NCBI GenBank assembly: GCA_017448975.1
Contig: JAFSKN010000021.1
Span: 1-48,757, forward strand
DNA from: Clostridia bacterium
GTDB taxonomy: Bacteria > Bacillota > Clostridia > Christensenellales > Aristaeellaceae
Length of the DNA: 48,757 nt
Direction: 5' to 3'
Shown: one piece after another, positions 24,585 through 31,763 of the stretch
How positions within the stretch are numbered: the stretch's first letter is position 1
Layout of the letters: every line of letters begins with the position of its first letter
Made by a program: the position numbers and the translations under genes
Notes under the pieces: model-generated
The model's input: the letters and a program-made list of their open reading frames with translations, nothing else
Database searches by the model: none
Told to the model about the DNA's origin: nothing

Positions 24585-24992
24585 GGGGGTATTGGGGGCT
24601 CTCCGCCCCCAAACCCCTGACCAGGGACGTGACGCCCCTGGACCCCACACCTGCGGAATGAGTTTGCTTCGCTAAACAGGCAGTTTCCCGCTGTTGCTTG
24701 GAAGAAGTGGACCAACTTGCCATCTTTATGCTTCTGGCCCGGCGGCTGCAAGCCGCCAGCCCGGATGCTTTGCATCCGGGAAAAGCCGGGGAAAATCCTA
24801 TTGGGGAAAGCTCGCTTTCCCCCAAGGGATTATTCCCCGGCTTTTTGGGCCAGAAGCTATCAAACTTTTGTAAACCCCAACGCGGCAGGCGGAAGTTGTC
24901 TGTTTATTCCATTCAAGTTTTTTCGCCTATTGGTGTCCAGAGGGGGAACCCCTCTGGCGCGGGGTCTGGGGCCGCGGAGGCCCCAGGGCCCC
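24585..24992. repeat. 0.4-kb palindromic intergenic element with cloverleaf core
   Basis: No coding. Each end carries two hairpins arranged as terminal inverted repeats: TTGGGGGC / GCCCCCAA (24592-24612) and CCAGGG / CCCTGG (24621-24641) on the left, CCAGAGGGG / CCCCTCTGG (24937-24957) and CTGGGGCC / GGCCCCAG (24966-24985) on the right. The core is closed by a perfect 11-bp stem GCTTCTGGCCC / GGGCCAGAAGC (24730-24740, 24847-24857). Inside that stem are three arms: GGCGGCT/AGCCGCC (24741-24757), CCCGGATGC/GCATCCGGG (24760-24780) and a long near-perfect arm from AGCCGGGGAA to TTCCCCGGCT (24784-24842). It could be a non-autonomous mobile repeat or a structured RNA. Confidence 0.7.
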
Positions 24993-25003
24993 TATAATTC
25001 GTG

Positions 25004-25019
25004 CGTAAACGCGTTTACG
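25004..25019. promoter_or_regulatory. Perfect 16-bp palindrome upstream of the lacI-family gene
   Basis: CGTAAACGCGTTTACG, 13 bp upstream of the -35 box. The central CG and the shape are those of a LacI/GalR-family operator, but it differs from the TTACTT-N8-AAGTAA motif shared with the GH130 promoter. Confidence 0.55.
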
Positions 25020-25032
25020 GGCGAATATTTTC

Positions 25033-25061
25033 TTGCTAACGGTCGCTTTGTGTGCTATACT
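25033..25061 (+). promoter_or_regulatory. Promoter of the lacI-family gene
   Basis: TTGCTA, 17 bases, TATACT. Confidence 0.7.
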
Positions 25062-25077
25062 TGCGTCGAAAGAAAGA

Positions 25078-25097
25078 TTACTTTAATTGTTAAGTAA
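25078..25097. promoter_or_regulatory. Putative operator TTACTT-N8-AAGTAA (regulator gene leader)
   Basis: A perfect inverted repeat just downstream of the expected start point and 12 bp before the ATG. The same half-sites and spacing recur at 26204-26223 upstream of GH130, which suggests autoregulation. Confidence 0.65.
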
Positions 25098-25109
25098 AAG
25101 AGGGGCAAT

Positions 25110-26144
25110 ATGAAGAAAAACGTAACCATGCGGGACATCGGGGCGGCGCTGGGCGTCAGCACGGTGACGATCTCCAAAGCGCTGGGCGGCAAGGAAGGCG
25201 TCAGCGACGCGGTGCGGGAAAAGATCATCGAGACCGCCCGGAAGATGGGTTATCATTATATCACGCCCCCGGAAAGCGCCAGCGGCGGCGCGCTGATCAG
25301 CATTCTGACGGCGGACCGGTTTTTCGCAGTACCCTCCTTTTATGCCGATATGTATCGGGCCCTGCAGCGGGAACTGAACGAAGCGGGCATGTTAGGGGCC
25401 CTGGAGATCGTTTCGGAGCAGGAGGAGCGGGAACAGACGCTGCCCGCCGCCGCCGCCCTCCGGCGGGCGGACGGCTTCGTGCTGCTGGGGCAGTTTCAAA
25501 TGGATTACGTCACCGCTATTTTGGAAACGGGCTGCCCTGTGGTGCTGCTGGATTTCAGCTTAGACGGCCCTGACGTGGACGCCGTGGTCAGTGACGGCCA
25601 AACCGGCTGCTACCAGCTGACGCGCTATCTGATCGCCCACGGGCACAAGAACATTGGCTTTGTGGGCAACGTGCACCGCACCACCAGCATTATGGACCGG
25701 TACAGCGGATATTTGCGGGCCATGTCCCTGGCCAATCTGCCGGTGCGGGAGCATTGGATCATCCCCGACATGCTGGACAACGTGAATTACCTGGACGATT
25801 TTCCCCTGCCCGAACCCATGCCCACCGCCCTGGTGTGCAACAACGACATGCTGGCCTATCGGATCATTGCGGCGCTGGAAAAGAAGGGCTACCGTGTGCC
25901 GGAGGACGTATCCGTGACCGGGTTCGATAACTGCGCCTACGGCGGCGACGCGCGGCCCATCACCACCTACGCCGTGGATCAGCAGCGCATGGCCCAGGAA
26001 ACGGTGCGGCGGCTGCAAACCCGCATGCGGGAGGGCATGGAAGGCCCTCTGCGCACTTCGGTGGGCGGCTGGCTGGTGGAACGGGATTCTGTGATGGATT
26101 TGAACACGGGCAAACGGTGCGGTGCGCCTGATCCTGAAAAATAA
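25110..26144 (+). CDS. LacI/GalR-family transcriptional regulator
   Basis: A 344-residue repressor. The HTH and hinge (VTMRDIGAALGVSTVTISKALGGKEGVSD) occupy residues 4-60. A periplasmic-binding-protein-like effector domain follows (GFVLLGQ, VVLLDFSLDGPDVDAVVSD, HGHKNIGFVG, ALVCNNDMLAYRII, VSVTGFDNC), ending with the usual dimerisation region. The ligand is probably a mannose-containing sugar, inferred only from the GH130 gene 184 bp downstream, which has the same putative operator. AGAGGGG precedes the ATG. A terminator (26163-26197) separates the two genes, so each has its own promoter. Confidence 0.93.
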   Translation: MKKNVTMRDIGAALGVSTVTISKALGGKEGVSDAVREKIIETARKMGYHYITPPESASGGALISILTADRFFAVPSFYADMYRALQRELNEAGMLGALEIVSEQEEREQTLPAAAALRRADGFVLLGQFQMDYVTAILETGCPVVLLDFSLDGPDVDAVVSDGQTGCYQLTRYLIAHGHKNIGFVGNVHRTTSIMDRYSGYLRAMSLANLPVREHWIIPDMLDNVNYLDDFPLPEPMPTALVCNNDMLAYRIIAALEKKGYRVPEDVSVTGFDNCAYGGDARPITTYAVDQQRMAQETVRRLQTRMREGMEGPLRTSVGGWLVERDSVMDLNTGKRCGAPDPEK

Positions 26145-26162
26145 AAAACGCTTTTCCTTTTG

Positions 26163-26197
26163 CCACCGAAGCGGAATTCCTTCGGTGGTGTTTTTTT
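26163..26197 (+). terminator. Terminator of the lacI-family gene
   Basis: CCACCGAAG, 8-base loop, CTTCGGTGG, then GTGTTTTTTT. Confidence 0.85.
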
Positions 26198-26202
26198 AAA
26201 AA

Positions 26203-26224
26203 TTTACTTAAATTATAAAGTAAA
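26203..26224. promoter_or_regulatory. Putative operator upstream of GH130
   Basis: TTTACTT-N8-AAGTAAA, a 22-bp perfect inverted repeat ending three bases before the -35 box. It carries the same half-sites and spacing as 25078-25097. Confidence 0.7.
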
Positions 26225-26226
26225 TA

Positions 26227-26255
26227 TTGACTTAAATAAAGAATGGGTTTATAAT
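26227..26255 (+). promoter_or_regulatory. Promoter of the GH130 gene
   Basis: TTGACT, 17 bases, TATAAT, with a ~75-base leader. Confidence 0.85.
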
Positions 26256-26328
26256 GCTCCCGACGCGGTGCAAAGAGGCGCTGCGGCCATAAAACACAAG
26301 GATGAAGCACTGAAGGAGGAAACCTCTG

Positions 26329-27357
26329 ATGAGCAAGGTTCAGATTCTTTCCGGCGGCAGCCTGCCCCAGATTCCCTGGCAGGATCGCCCGGCGAATGAC
26401 AGCCATGACGCGCCGGTTTGGCGTTACAGCGAAAACCCCATCATTACCCGCAATCCCGTTCCCGGTGTGGCCCGCGTGTTCAACAGCGCAGTGGCGCCTT
26501 GGAAGGACGGTTTTATCGCCGTGTTTCGGGGGGAGCAGGTGAACGGCATTCCCCACGTGTACCAGGGCACCAGCAAGGACGGCATCCATTGGCAGATCGA
26601 CCCGGAAAAGGTTCCTTTTACCAATGACGCGGGGGAAAGCTTTCTGCCGCCCTATGCCTATGACCCCAGACTGGTCAAGGTGGAGGATACTTATTACGCT
26701 ATTTGGTGCCAGGACTTTTACGGCGCGTCCATCGGCATGGCAAAAACCCGGGATTTCAAAACCTTCACCCGGCTGGAGAACCCCTTTATCCCCTTCAACC
26801 GCAACGCGGTGCTGTTTCCCCGCAGGGTGAACGGCCATTATCTGCTCCTGTCCCGGCCCAGCGACAGCGGCCACACGCCCTTCGGCGATATTTGGCTCAG
26901 CCGCAGCCCGGACATGAAATTCTGGGGCATGCACCGGCATGTGATGAGCGCGGGCTCTTCCTGGTGGGAATCGGTGAAGATCGGCAGCGGCGCCGCGCCC
27001 ATCGAAACCAGCGAAGGATGGCTGCTGTTTTATCACGGCGCGTCCAGCACCTGCAACGGATTTGTTTATTCCTTCGGCGCGGCGATCCTGGACATCGACG
27101 AGCCCAGCATCGTGAAGTACCGGTGCGAAAATTTTCTGCTGACCCCGGAGGAATGCTATGAGGAACGGGGCTTCGTGCCCAACGTGTGCTTTCCCTGCGC
27201 CGCCCTTACGGACGCCGATACGGGCCGCATCGCCATTTATTACGGCGCGGCGGACACTTATCTTGGCCTGGCGTTTACCCGGGTGGACGAGCTGGTGGAC
27301 TATATCAAGGCTCACAGCGTGCTGCGCGCTTCGGATCGGGAATTGGGCATCCTGTAA
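26329..27357 (+). CDS. GH130 beta-mannoside phosphorylase
   Basis: A 342-residue cytosolic phosphorylase of the five-bladed propeller family GH130, which releases mannose-1-phosphate from beta-mannosides. It shows ENPIITRNPVPGVARVFNSA, FRGEQVNGIPHVYQGTSKDG, AYDPRLVKVEDTYYAIW (the aspartate region used as proton donor in the family), GRNAVLFPRR-like FNRNAVLFPRRVNGHY, and GSGAAPIETSEGWLLFYHGA. The size and motifs are closer to the beta-1,4-mannooligosaccharide phosphorylases (GH130_2 type) than to the longer mannosylglucose phosphorylases, but the subfamily is uncertain. GGAGG lies nine bases before the ATG. Control by the upstream LacI-type regulator is likely. Confidence 0.9.
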   Translation: MSKVQILSGGSLPQIPWQDRPANDSHDAPVWRYSENPIITRNPVPGVARVFNSAVAPWKDGFIAVFRGEQVNGIPHVYQGTSKDGIHWQIDPEKVPFTNDAGESFLPPYAYDPRLVKVEDTYYAIWCQDFYGASIGMAKTRDFKTFTRLENPFIPFNRNAVLFPRRVNGHYLLLSRPSDSGHTPFGDIWLSRSPDMKFWGMHRHVMSAGSSWWESVKIGSGAAPIETSEGWLLFYHGASSTCNGFVYSFGAAILDIDEPSIVKYRCENFLLTPEECYEERGFVPNVCFPCAALTDADTGRIAIYYGAADTYLGLAFTRVDELVDYIKAHSVLRASDRELGIL

Positions 27358-27400
27358 AGCGTGGATACGGCGAACGCTGAAACTGACGCGTTCATCATCT

Positions 27401-27436
27401 AAAACGAGAACTCTGTTTTTACAGGGGTCTCGTTTT
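27401..27436. terminator. Terminator after GH130
   Basis: AAAACGAGA / TCTCGTTTT with an inner CTCTG..CAGGG loop stem; usable in both directions. Confidence 0.7.
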
Positions 27437-27469
27437 GATTTCCATCCCGAAGCGGCTGGTTTCCCGAAC

Positions 27470-27502
27470 AAAAATGAAAGAAGCCTTGTTCATCAAGGCT
27501 TC
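27470..27502 (-). terminator. Terminator of tRNA-Leu(GAG)
   Basis: Minus strand GAAGCCTTG, 5-base loop, CAAGGCTTC, then TTTCATTTTTG. Confidence 0.8.
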
Positions 27503-27511
27503 TCTCTGTAG

Positions 27512-27593
27512 TGCGGTCGACGGGACTTGAACCCGTACTCGGTTAAGAACACGCCCCTCAAACGTGCGCGTATGCCAATTCCGCCACGACCGC
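27512..27593 (-). tRNA. tRNA-Leu (anticodon GAG)
   Basis: 82 nt. Acceptor stem GCGGTCG / CGACCGC with discriminator A, anticodon loop TTGAGGG read with a CACGT / GCGTG stem, long variable arm, TTCAAGT T-loop. CCA is not encoded. Confidence 0.93.
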
Positions 27594-27619
27594 ATGGGAT
27601 GCTGCAAACAGCGTCTATT

Positions 27620-27648
27620 ATTATACCCAAACCGGGGAAGATTGTCAA
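27620..27648 (-). promoter_or_regulatory. Promoter of tRNA-Leu(GAG)
   Basis: Minus strand TTGACA, 17 bases, TATAAT. Confidence 0.9.
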
Positions 27649-27783
27649 CCGTTTTTCTGGAAATCGTAAAAAAGTCTCGCCAAACCCGATATATACATCG
27701 CCCGGAGGCTGAGACCGGATCTCAACCTCCGGGTTGTACATTCATCCTGATTCAAAAGGGAAGGGGCGGATGCGGTCTTCGGA

Positions 27784-28857
27784 TTACTGCTCCAGGAATT
27801 CTTTTATGGCGGCGATATTGGCCTCTTTATTCACCAAATGGCCTTTTGTTCCGGCAACAATATCATAAGGCTCTGTCGCTTCCAAGGGAAGAACCATGAA
27901 CTGCAGGGATTCAAAGAGGTCTACGCCCTGACGTGCAGCCTGATAAGCGACCCGCGCCAACGCGATGGAAATGGAATGGATCGAATCCTCCGAAAGATTG
28001 TTGAAGGACTTCTGGAAGATGGGATCCATCTGCTGGCGGATGAATTGATAATCATCCTCCGTCATGTCGTCCAGGTTGATCGCGCGGCCATTGGGTTGTA
28101 CGGGCGTGCCGCTTTCGTTGGTGTAGAATGTCACGTGCTGGCCGATGACCTTGCCAACGCTGTCGAACAGGCTGGCGATGACCTTGGCATCCCGCGTGCA
28201 GCAATTGTACACGGAATCATACTGCAGCCAACCAAAGCCTACTGCCTGCAAACCGTTCAGTTTGGTGTTGGGTCCAAAATCCGTCAAATAATATTCCTCG
28301 GCCAGCATATCCACGAGGGTCTGGCTCAGGAATCCGCTGCCAACCTGCGCCTGCAGGGCAGATTTCTTGGAGGCTACCATACCGTTCAGCGCGTTGCGCT
28401 CCGCACGGGAAATATCCACGTATACGCCGCCGTATTCATCAATCAGACTGGCAAGATTTAAATAGTTCAGCGACATATAATACTCGATATTTGTGCCGAA
28501 ATTCGCGTTGAAGACCTTCACACATTCTTCCGGTCCATTGTTTCGGTACGGCATTTCCAGCTTCTGAGGCACATCATAGCCTTCATAGTCAACGAACGTA
28601 TCCCAGGTAAACATGATCAGGCGGATCTTGCCAATGACAGGATTCATGGCGACGAGCATCAGCGTGTTTCCCACGTTGCCCTTGTTGTTGTTCATGCCCT
28701 CATTGCAGATCAGCAGGAAATTCACCCACTCGCTGTCGTTTCCCGAATCTTCCGCCAGCGCAAATACCGGCAGGAGGCACAGGGCAAGAACAAGCGCTGT
28801 AAACTTGTGGATCAAGGATTTTATCGTATGGGGGAGCCGGTTTATCGTCCTTTTCAT
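27784..28857 (-). CDS. Divergent LytR-CpsA-Psr (LCP) family protein
   Basis: 357 residues, secreted or membrane-anchored (signal segment about 18-36, ALVLALCLLPVFALA). The LCP fold is visible in NTLMLVAMNPVIGKIRLIMF, VFNANFGTNIEYYMSLNYLN and IDEYGGVYVDI. LCP proteins transfer polyprenyl-linked glycopolymers to peptidoglycan. Here the usual PRDT arginine is replaced (FTWDT) and the later RxR region reads GFGWLQYDS, so the phosphate-binding arginines seem to be missing. Catalysis is doubtful; it may bind polymer or act as an accessory to the canonical LCP encoded upstream at 29808-30833. It has its own promoter (28998-29025) and a good AAGGAGG site. Confidence 0.82.
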   Translation of the reverse strand: MKRTINRLPHTIKSLIHKFTALVLALCLLPVFALAEDSGNDSEWVNFLLICNEGMNNNKGNVGNTLMLVAMNPVIGKIRLIMFTWDTFVDYEGYDVPQKLEMPYRNNGPEECVKVFNANFGTNIEYYMSLNYLNLASLIDEYGGVYVDISRAERNALNGMVASKKSALQAQVGSGFLSQTLVDMLAEEYYLTDFGPNTKLNGLQAVGFGWLQYDSVYNCCTRDAKVIASLFDSVGKVIGQHVTFYTNESGTPVQPNGRAINLDDMTEDDYQFIRQQMDPIFQKSFNNLSEDSIHSISIALARVAYQAARQGVDLFESLQFMVLPLEATEPYDIVAGTKGHLVNKEANIAAIKEFLEQ

Positions 28858-28997
28858 GAAGTTGATCCTCCTTAAAAATATAAACGAAAATATCGTGCTG
28901 GCACGTGCGCTGCATGTCCGCGTCCATCAGCGGTATCCGTTTGCCATGATGGCCGCGGTTAAAGGAAGCTGCGTTTTTGCATAACGAACCGCAATTT

Positions 28998-29025
28998 ATT
29001 CTACCACGAAATCCTGAATTGTCAA
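28998..29025 (-). promoter_or_regulatory. Promoter of the divergent LCP gene
   Basis: Minus strand TTGACA, 16 bases, TAGAAT. Confidence 0.65.
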
Positions 29026-29056
29026 TTATTCCAAACCTGTTTGTTTTCCGGGCAAC

Positions 29057-29092
29057 GAAAAAGGCGTGCCGCCAATGAATGAACAGCACGCC
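29057..29092 (-). terminator. Terminator of the secreted-protein gene
   Basis: Minus strand GGCGTGC, 16-base loop, GCACGCC, then TTTTTC. Confidence 0.75.
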
Positions 29093-29136
29093 CTTTGCAA
29101 GGGATTTGTGTTGGTTGATTGACTGTCGTTGCTTTC

Positions 29137-29715
29137 TCAGAGCTTCTGAATGATGGCGTACGGGCCCACAATCGCCAGTGTTACGACAAAGGCGCCGTCA
29201 ACGATTTTGATGGGGATGATGTAGATGTCACCGTTTGTGGGGTCGATTTGCATGACAAAATAATTGGACACAGTATCCTCGGTAACACCAGCCATCGCAT
29301 TAGCGTCCAGCGTTACCTCAACATTCACCTCTTTGCCAGCATACGTCTCTTGGGTACCATTCTGTACTTCGAGAGCGCTGAAGGTGGTGACAAAGGAACA
29401 GCTGGCGAGGCTGCCGGTGTCGAAACCCTCGGGAACTTTCTTGATTGTCAGTCCATTGCTATTCGCGACATCGGCGGGCGTCAGAGATACTTCGCTATCC
29501 GGATTGTTGACAACGGTAACCACATCCGCCACGGCTTTAGTGTAGGTGCTCGGATCGGCTTCTTCAGTAGTCAAGGTCAGGTTCGCTTCCCCGCCAATAG
29601 TCACTACCTCTTCGATCTTCGGCGCATCATTGACGATGCTGGGATTGGCCAGCGCGGGAACCGTGGTGATGGCGATGAGCGCGATCACGCAGAGCATTGC
29701 AAGAGTCTTTTTCAT
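29137..29715 (-). CDS. Secreted protein of unknown function in the polysaccharide cluster
   Basis: 192 residues with a clear signal peptide (MKKTLAMLCVIALIAITTVP, cut near ALA-NP). The mature part is acidic, Thr/Val-rich and predicted to be beta-strand, with no transmembrane segment or sorting signal and no recognised domain. Its end (PIKIVDGAFVVTLAIVGPYA) resembles the strands of small Ig-like extracellular domains. TCAGGAGGAGA precedes the ATG. It sits between two LCP genes, with a terminator after it and a LexA-box-like palindrome in its promoter region. A role as an exported matrix or wall protein is only a guess from context. Confidence 0.7.
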   Translation of the reverse strand: MKKTLAMLCVIALIAITTVPALANPSIVNDAPKIEEVVTIGGEANLTLTTEEADPSTYTKAVADVVTVVNNPDSEVSLTPADVANSNGLTIKKVPEGFDTGSLASCSFVTTFSALEVQNGTQETYAGKEVNVEVTLDANAMAGVTEDTVSNYFVMQIDPTNGDIYIIPIKIVDGAFVVTLAIVGPYAIIQKL

Positions 29716-29760
29716 GATTGTCTCCTCCTGATTGAATAGAATGATTTATTTATCAAAGCA

Positions 29761-29774
29761 CGAACAGCTGTTCA
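29761..29774. promoter_or_regulatory. LexA/SOS-box-like palindrome
   Basis: CGAACAGCTGTTCA, i.e. GAAC-N4-GTTC with one mismatch to the Firmicutes CGAAC-N4-GTTCG box, 46 bp upstream of the secreted-protein ATG and 34 bp after the canonical LCP stop. Confidence 0.4.
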
Positions 29775-29807
29775 TGCAGTGACATCAGTTTACAGGCCGG
29801 GCGGCTG

Positions 29808-30833
29808 TTACTGTTCAATATAGAACAGATCAACCACCAGTTTTTTGACCTGGCTCAAATCCGGGTAAAACTCGTCGTATTTCGGGCCGACTACGTTTTG
29901 CCCTTCCAAGGTGTAGTAATTGCTGTTCCCAAATTGCAGGTTCTTCAATTTCTTTGTCAAATTGAGGTAACTGCTTCTGGTGATGCTCGTGTTGGCGATT
30001 TTTTCCGCCTGCATGATCTTATCCCATGCCTCGGATGAATTTGCGGTCAGATAGTCTGTCAGTTTGCCGGCAACAGCCTCGATATAAGCGCGCTGCCGCT
30101 CCATACGGCCTACGTTGGACAGATCCTTTCCCGTATCTCTTGAGCGAATGAACGTTTCAAGATTCGAGCCGTCAATGACCACTGTCTCACCCTCGACAAA
30201 GCCCTCATCGGCAATGTCGTTGTTGGGGACGGTCACCTCCACCGGGCCGATGATATCGGCAATGACGGGAATGGACGCGCGGCTCGTGACGACATAACTT
30301 CTGACCGGGACATTGCAGAGCAGATCTGAAATGGCTTCGCACAGATTCATCCCGCTCACCCTGCCGCCTTCTCCGTAGGCATAGGCAAAACCCAAATGAT
30401 CCGTAAACACCCCGCGGTCTTTTCCATCCAGCGTGTACTTATGGATGCCCGTCATCGTGTCGCGGCTCAGGGCAATAATGCTCATCCGATGATGGTACTC
30501 GTCCAGCACGATCACGGAGATGCTGTCCGCCAGCGGGGCATTTGCATATTTGCTGGATACCGTCAAACTGCCGTCGGCGTCAACACCGGCATACACGATC
30601 GTTGTAATTCTCTCGTTATAGCGGTACTTTTTGCCCTCGTACACGATCTCTCTGTATCCGAGGCCGACGTCCACCTCATTGCCTACTTCCACGGGCTGGG
30701 CATCCTGGGTCCGAAAGTGCAGATACAGCCCCAGCACCGCGAAAGCGATCACGCATACCGCAATGATCACGAATTTCCATCGTGAACGGCGGGGGAAATG
30801 CCCGCGTTTTCCTTGTCTCTCCTTCGCTGCCAT
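29808..30833 (-). CDS. LytR-CpsA-Psr (LCP) family glycopolymer transferase
   Basis: 341 residues. A basic cytoplasmic N-terminus and one membrane helix (WKFVIIAVCVIAFAVLGLYL) are followed by an extracellular LCP domain. Conserved pieces are ITTIVYAGVDADGSL, ADSISVIVLDEYHHRMSIIAL, SRDTMTG with the key Arg, PVEVTVPNNDI and the second arginine cluster FIRSRDTGKDLSNVGRMERQ. It should attach capsule or other anionic polymers to the wall. It follows cpsD by 58 bp, the usual order in capsule operons. This is the canonical copy; compare the degenerate copy at 27784-28857. Confidence 0.92.
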   Translation of the reverse strand: MAAKERQGKRGHFPRRSRWKFVIIAVCVIAFAVLGLYLHFRTQDAQPVEVGNEVDVGLGYREIVYEGKKYRYNERITTIVYAGVDADGSLTVSSKYANAPLADSISVIVLDEYHHRMSIIALSRDTMTGIHKYTLDGKDRGVFTDHLGFAYAYGEGGRVSGMNLCEAISDLLCNVPVRSYVVTSRASIPVIADIIGPVEVTVPNNDIADEGFVEGETVVIDGSNLETFIRSRDTGKDLSNVGRMERQRAYIEAVAGKLTDYLTANSSEAWDKIMQAEKIANTSITRSSYLNLTKKLKNLQFGNSNYYTLEGQNVVGPKYDEFYPDLSQVKKLVVDLFYIEQ

Positions 30834-30891
30834 AATCGACTCCCTTCATGGGGGATCAAACGATCAAACATCATGGGTTGAGCGGCTGTTA

Positions 30892-31743
30892 TTACGATTT
30901 ATTGTTCTTTTTGCCGCCCCTTCTGCCGTTTGCTTTTTTTTCTTTCTCCTCCTTTACTTCGCCGTAGCCATAGCCGTATTTTTGGCCGTAGCCGTAACCG
31001 TATTTACTGCCATAACCGTACCCGTATCTATGGCCATAGCCATAACCGTAGCCATACCCGTAAACGCCTTTATGGTGCCCCGCCTTGTTGAGCACGACCC
31101 CCAGCGTCTTTACATTGGCATAGTTCAACTGCTGTACGGCGTGCATGGACTGACGGCGGTCGGAAACGCCGCTTTCCACAACCAGAACCGTGCCGTCGCA
31201 CTCCTTGGCGATCAGCAAGCCGTCAATAACGGCGTTCACAGGCGGCGTATCAACGATAATGTAATCATACTGGCCGCGAAGCCACCGAAGCAGAGAACGA
31301 AACAGTTCCCCGGAAAACAGCTCGCTGGGATTCGGCGCGATGGAACCGGAAAACAGAATATCGAGAAACGGATCCTGCGTGCCCCAGATGGCGTCCTGAA
31401 TCCCGATCTCTCCGCACAGATATTCCGTGAGCCCGTAGATATAGCCATTTTGCTTTACCTGATAGCGGCTCAAAATGGCGCTGTTGCGAATATCACAGTC
31501 CAGGAAGAGGGTGCGCTTGCCCAGCGCCGCGTAGCTCTTGGCCAGACGGAAAGACACGGACGATTTCCCTTCATGGATCAGCGCGCTGGTGATGCAGATC
31601 GTTTTCATATCGTAGCCGCTGAGCTGGATATTGCCTCGCAGGGTATTGATGGCCTCATTTACCAGGAAAGGAACATCGGGAATCGTCAATTCTACCGTCC
31701 GGCGCTCCGAGGCATTCGTATCATTATAATACTGATTATCCAC
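30892..31743 (-). CDS. cpsD: CpsD/CapB-type bacterial tyrosine kinase with YG-repeat tail
   Basis: A 283-residue cytosolic BY-kinase controlling polysaccharide polymerisation with CpsC. Walker A is TSALIHEGKSSVS, Walker A' is LFLDCDIRN and Walker B is YDYIIVDTPP. The C-terminal autophosphorylation cluster is extreme: from about residue 227 a run of YG dipeptides interrupted by HR, SK and QK holds about 17 tyrosines in 35 residues, followed by a Lys/Gly tail. The usual cluster has 4-6 Tyr. It lies 20 bp downstream of cpsC, which provides the activating membrane domain. Confidence 0.93.
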   Translation of the reverse strand: MDNQYYNDTNASERRTVELTIPDVPFLVNEAINTLRGNIQLSGYDMKTICITSALIHEGKSSVSFRLAKSYAALGKRTLFLDCDIRNSAILSRYQVKQNGYIYGLTEYLCGEIGIQDAIWGTQDPFLDILFSGSIAPNPSELFSGELFRSLLRWLRGQYDYIIVDTPPVNAVIDGLLIAKECDGTVLVVESGVSDRRQSMHAVQQLNYANVKTLGVVLNKAGHHKGVYGYGYGYGYGHRYGYGYGSKYGYGYGQKYGYGYGEVKEEKEKKANGRRGGKKNNKS

Positions 31744-31763
31744 GAAAACTAATCCCCTTCACC

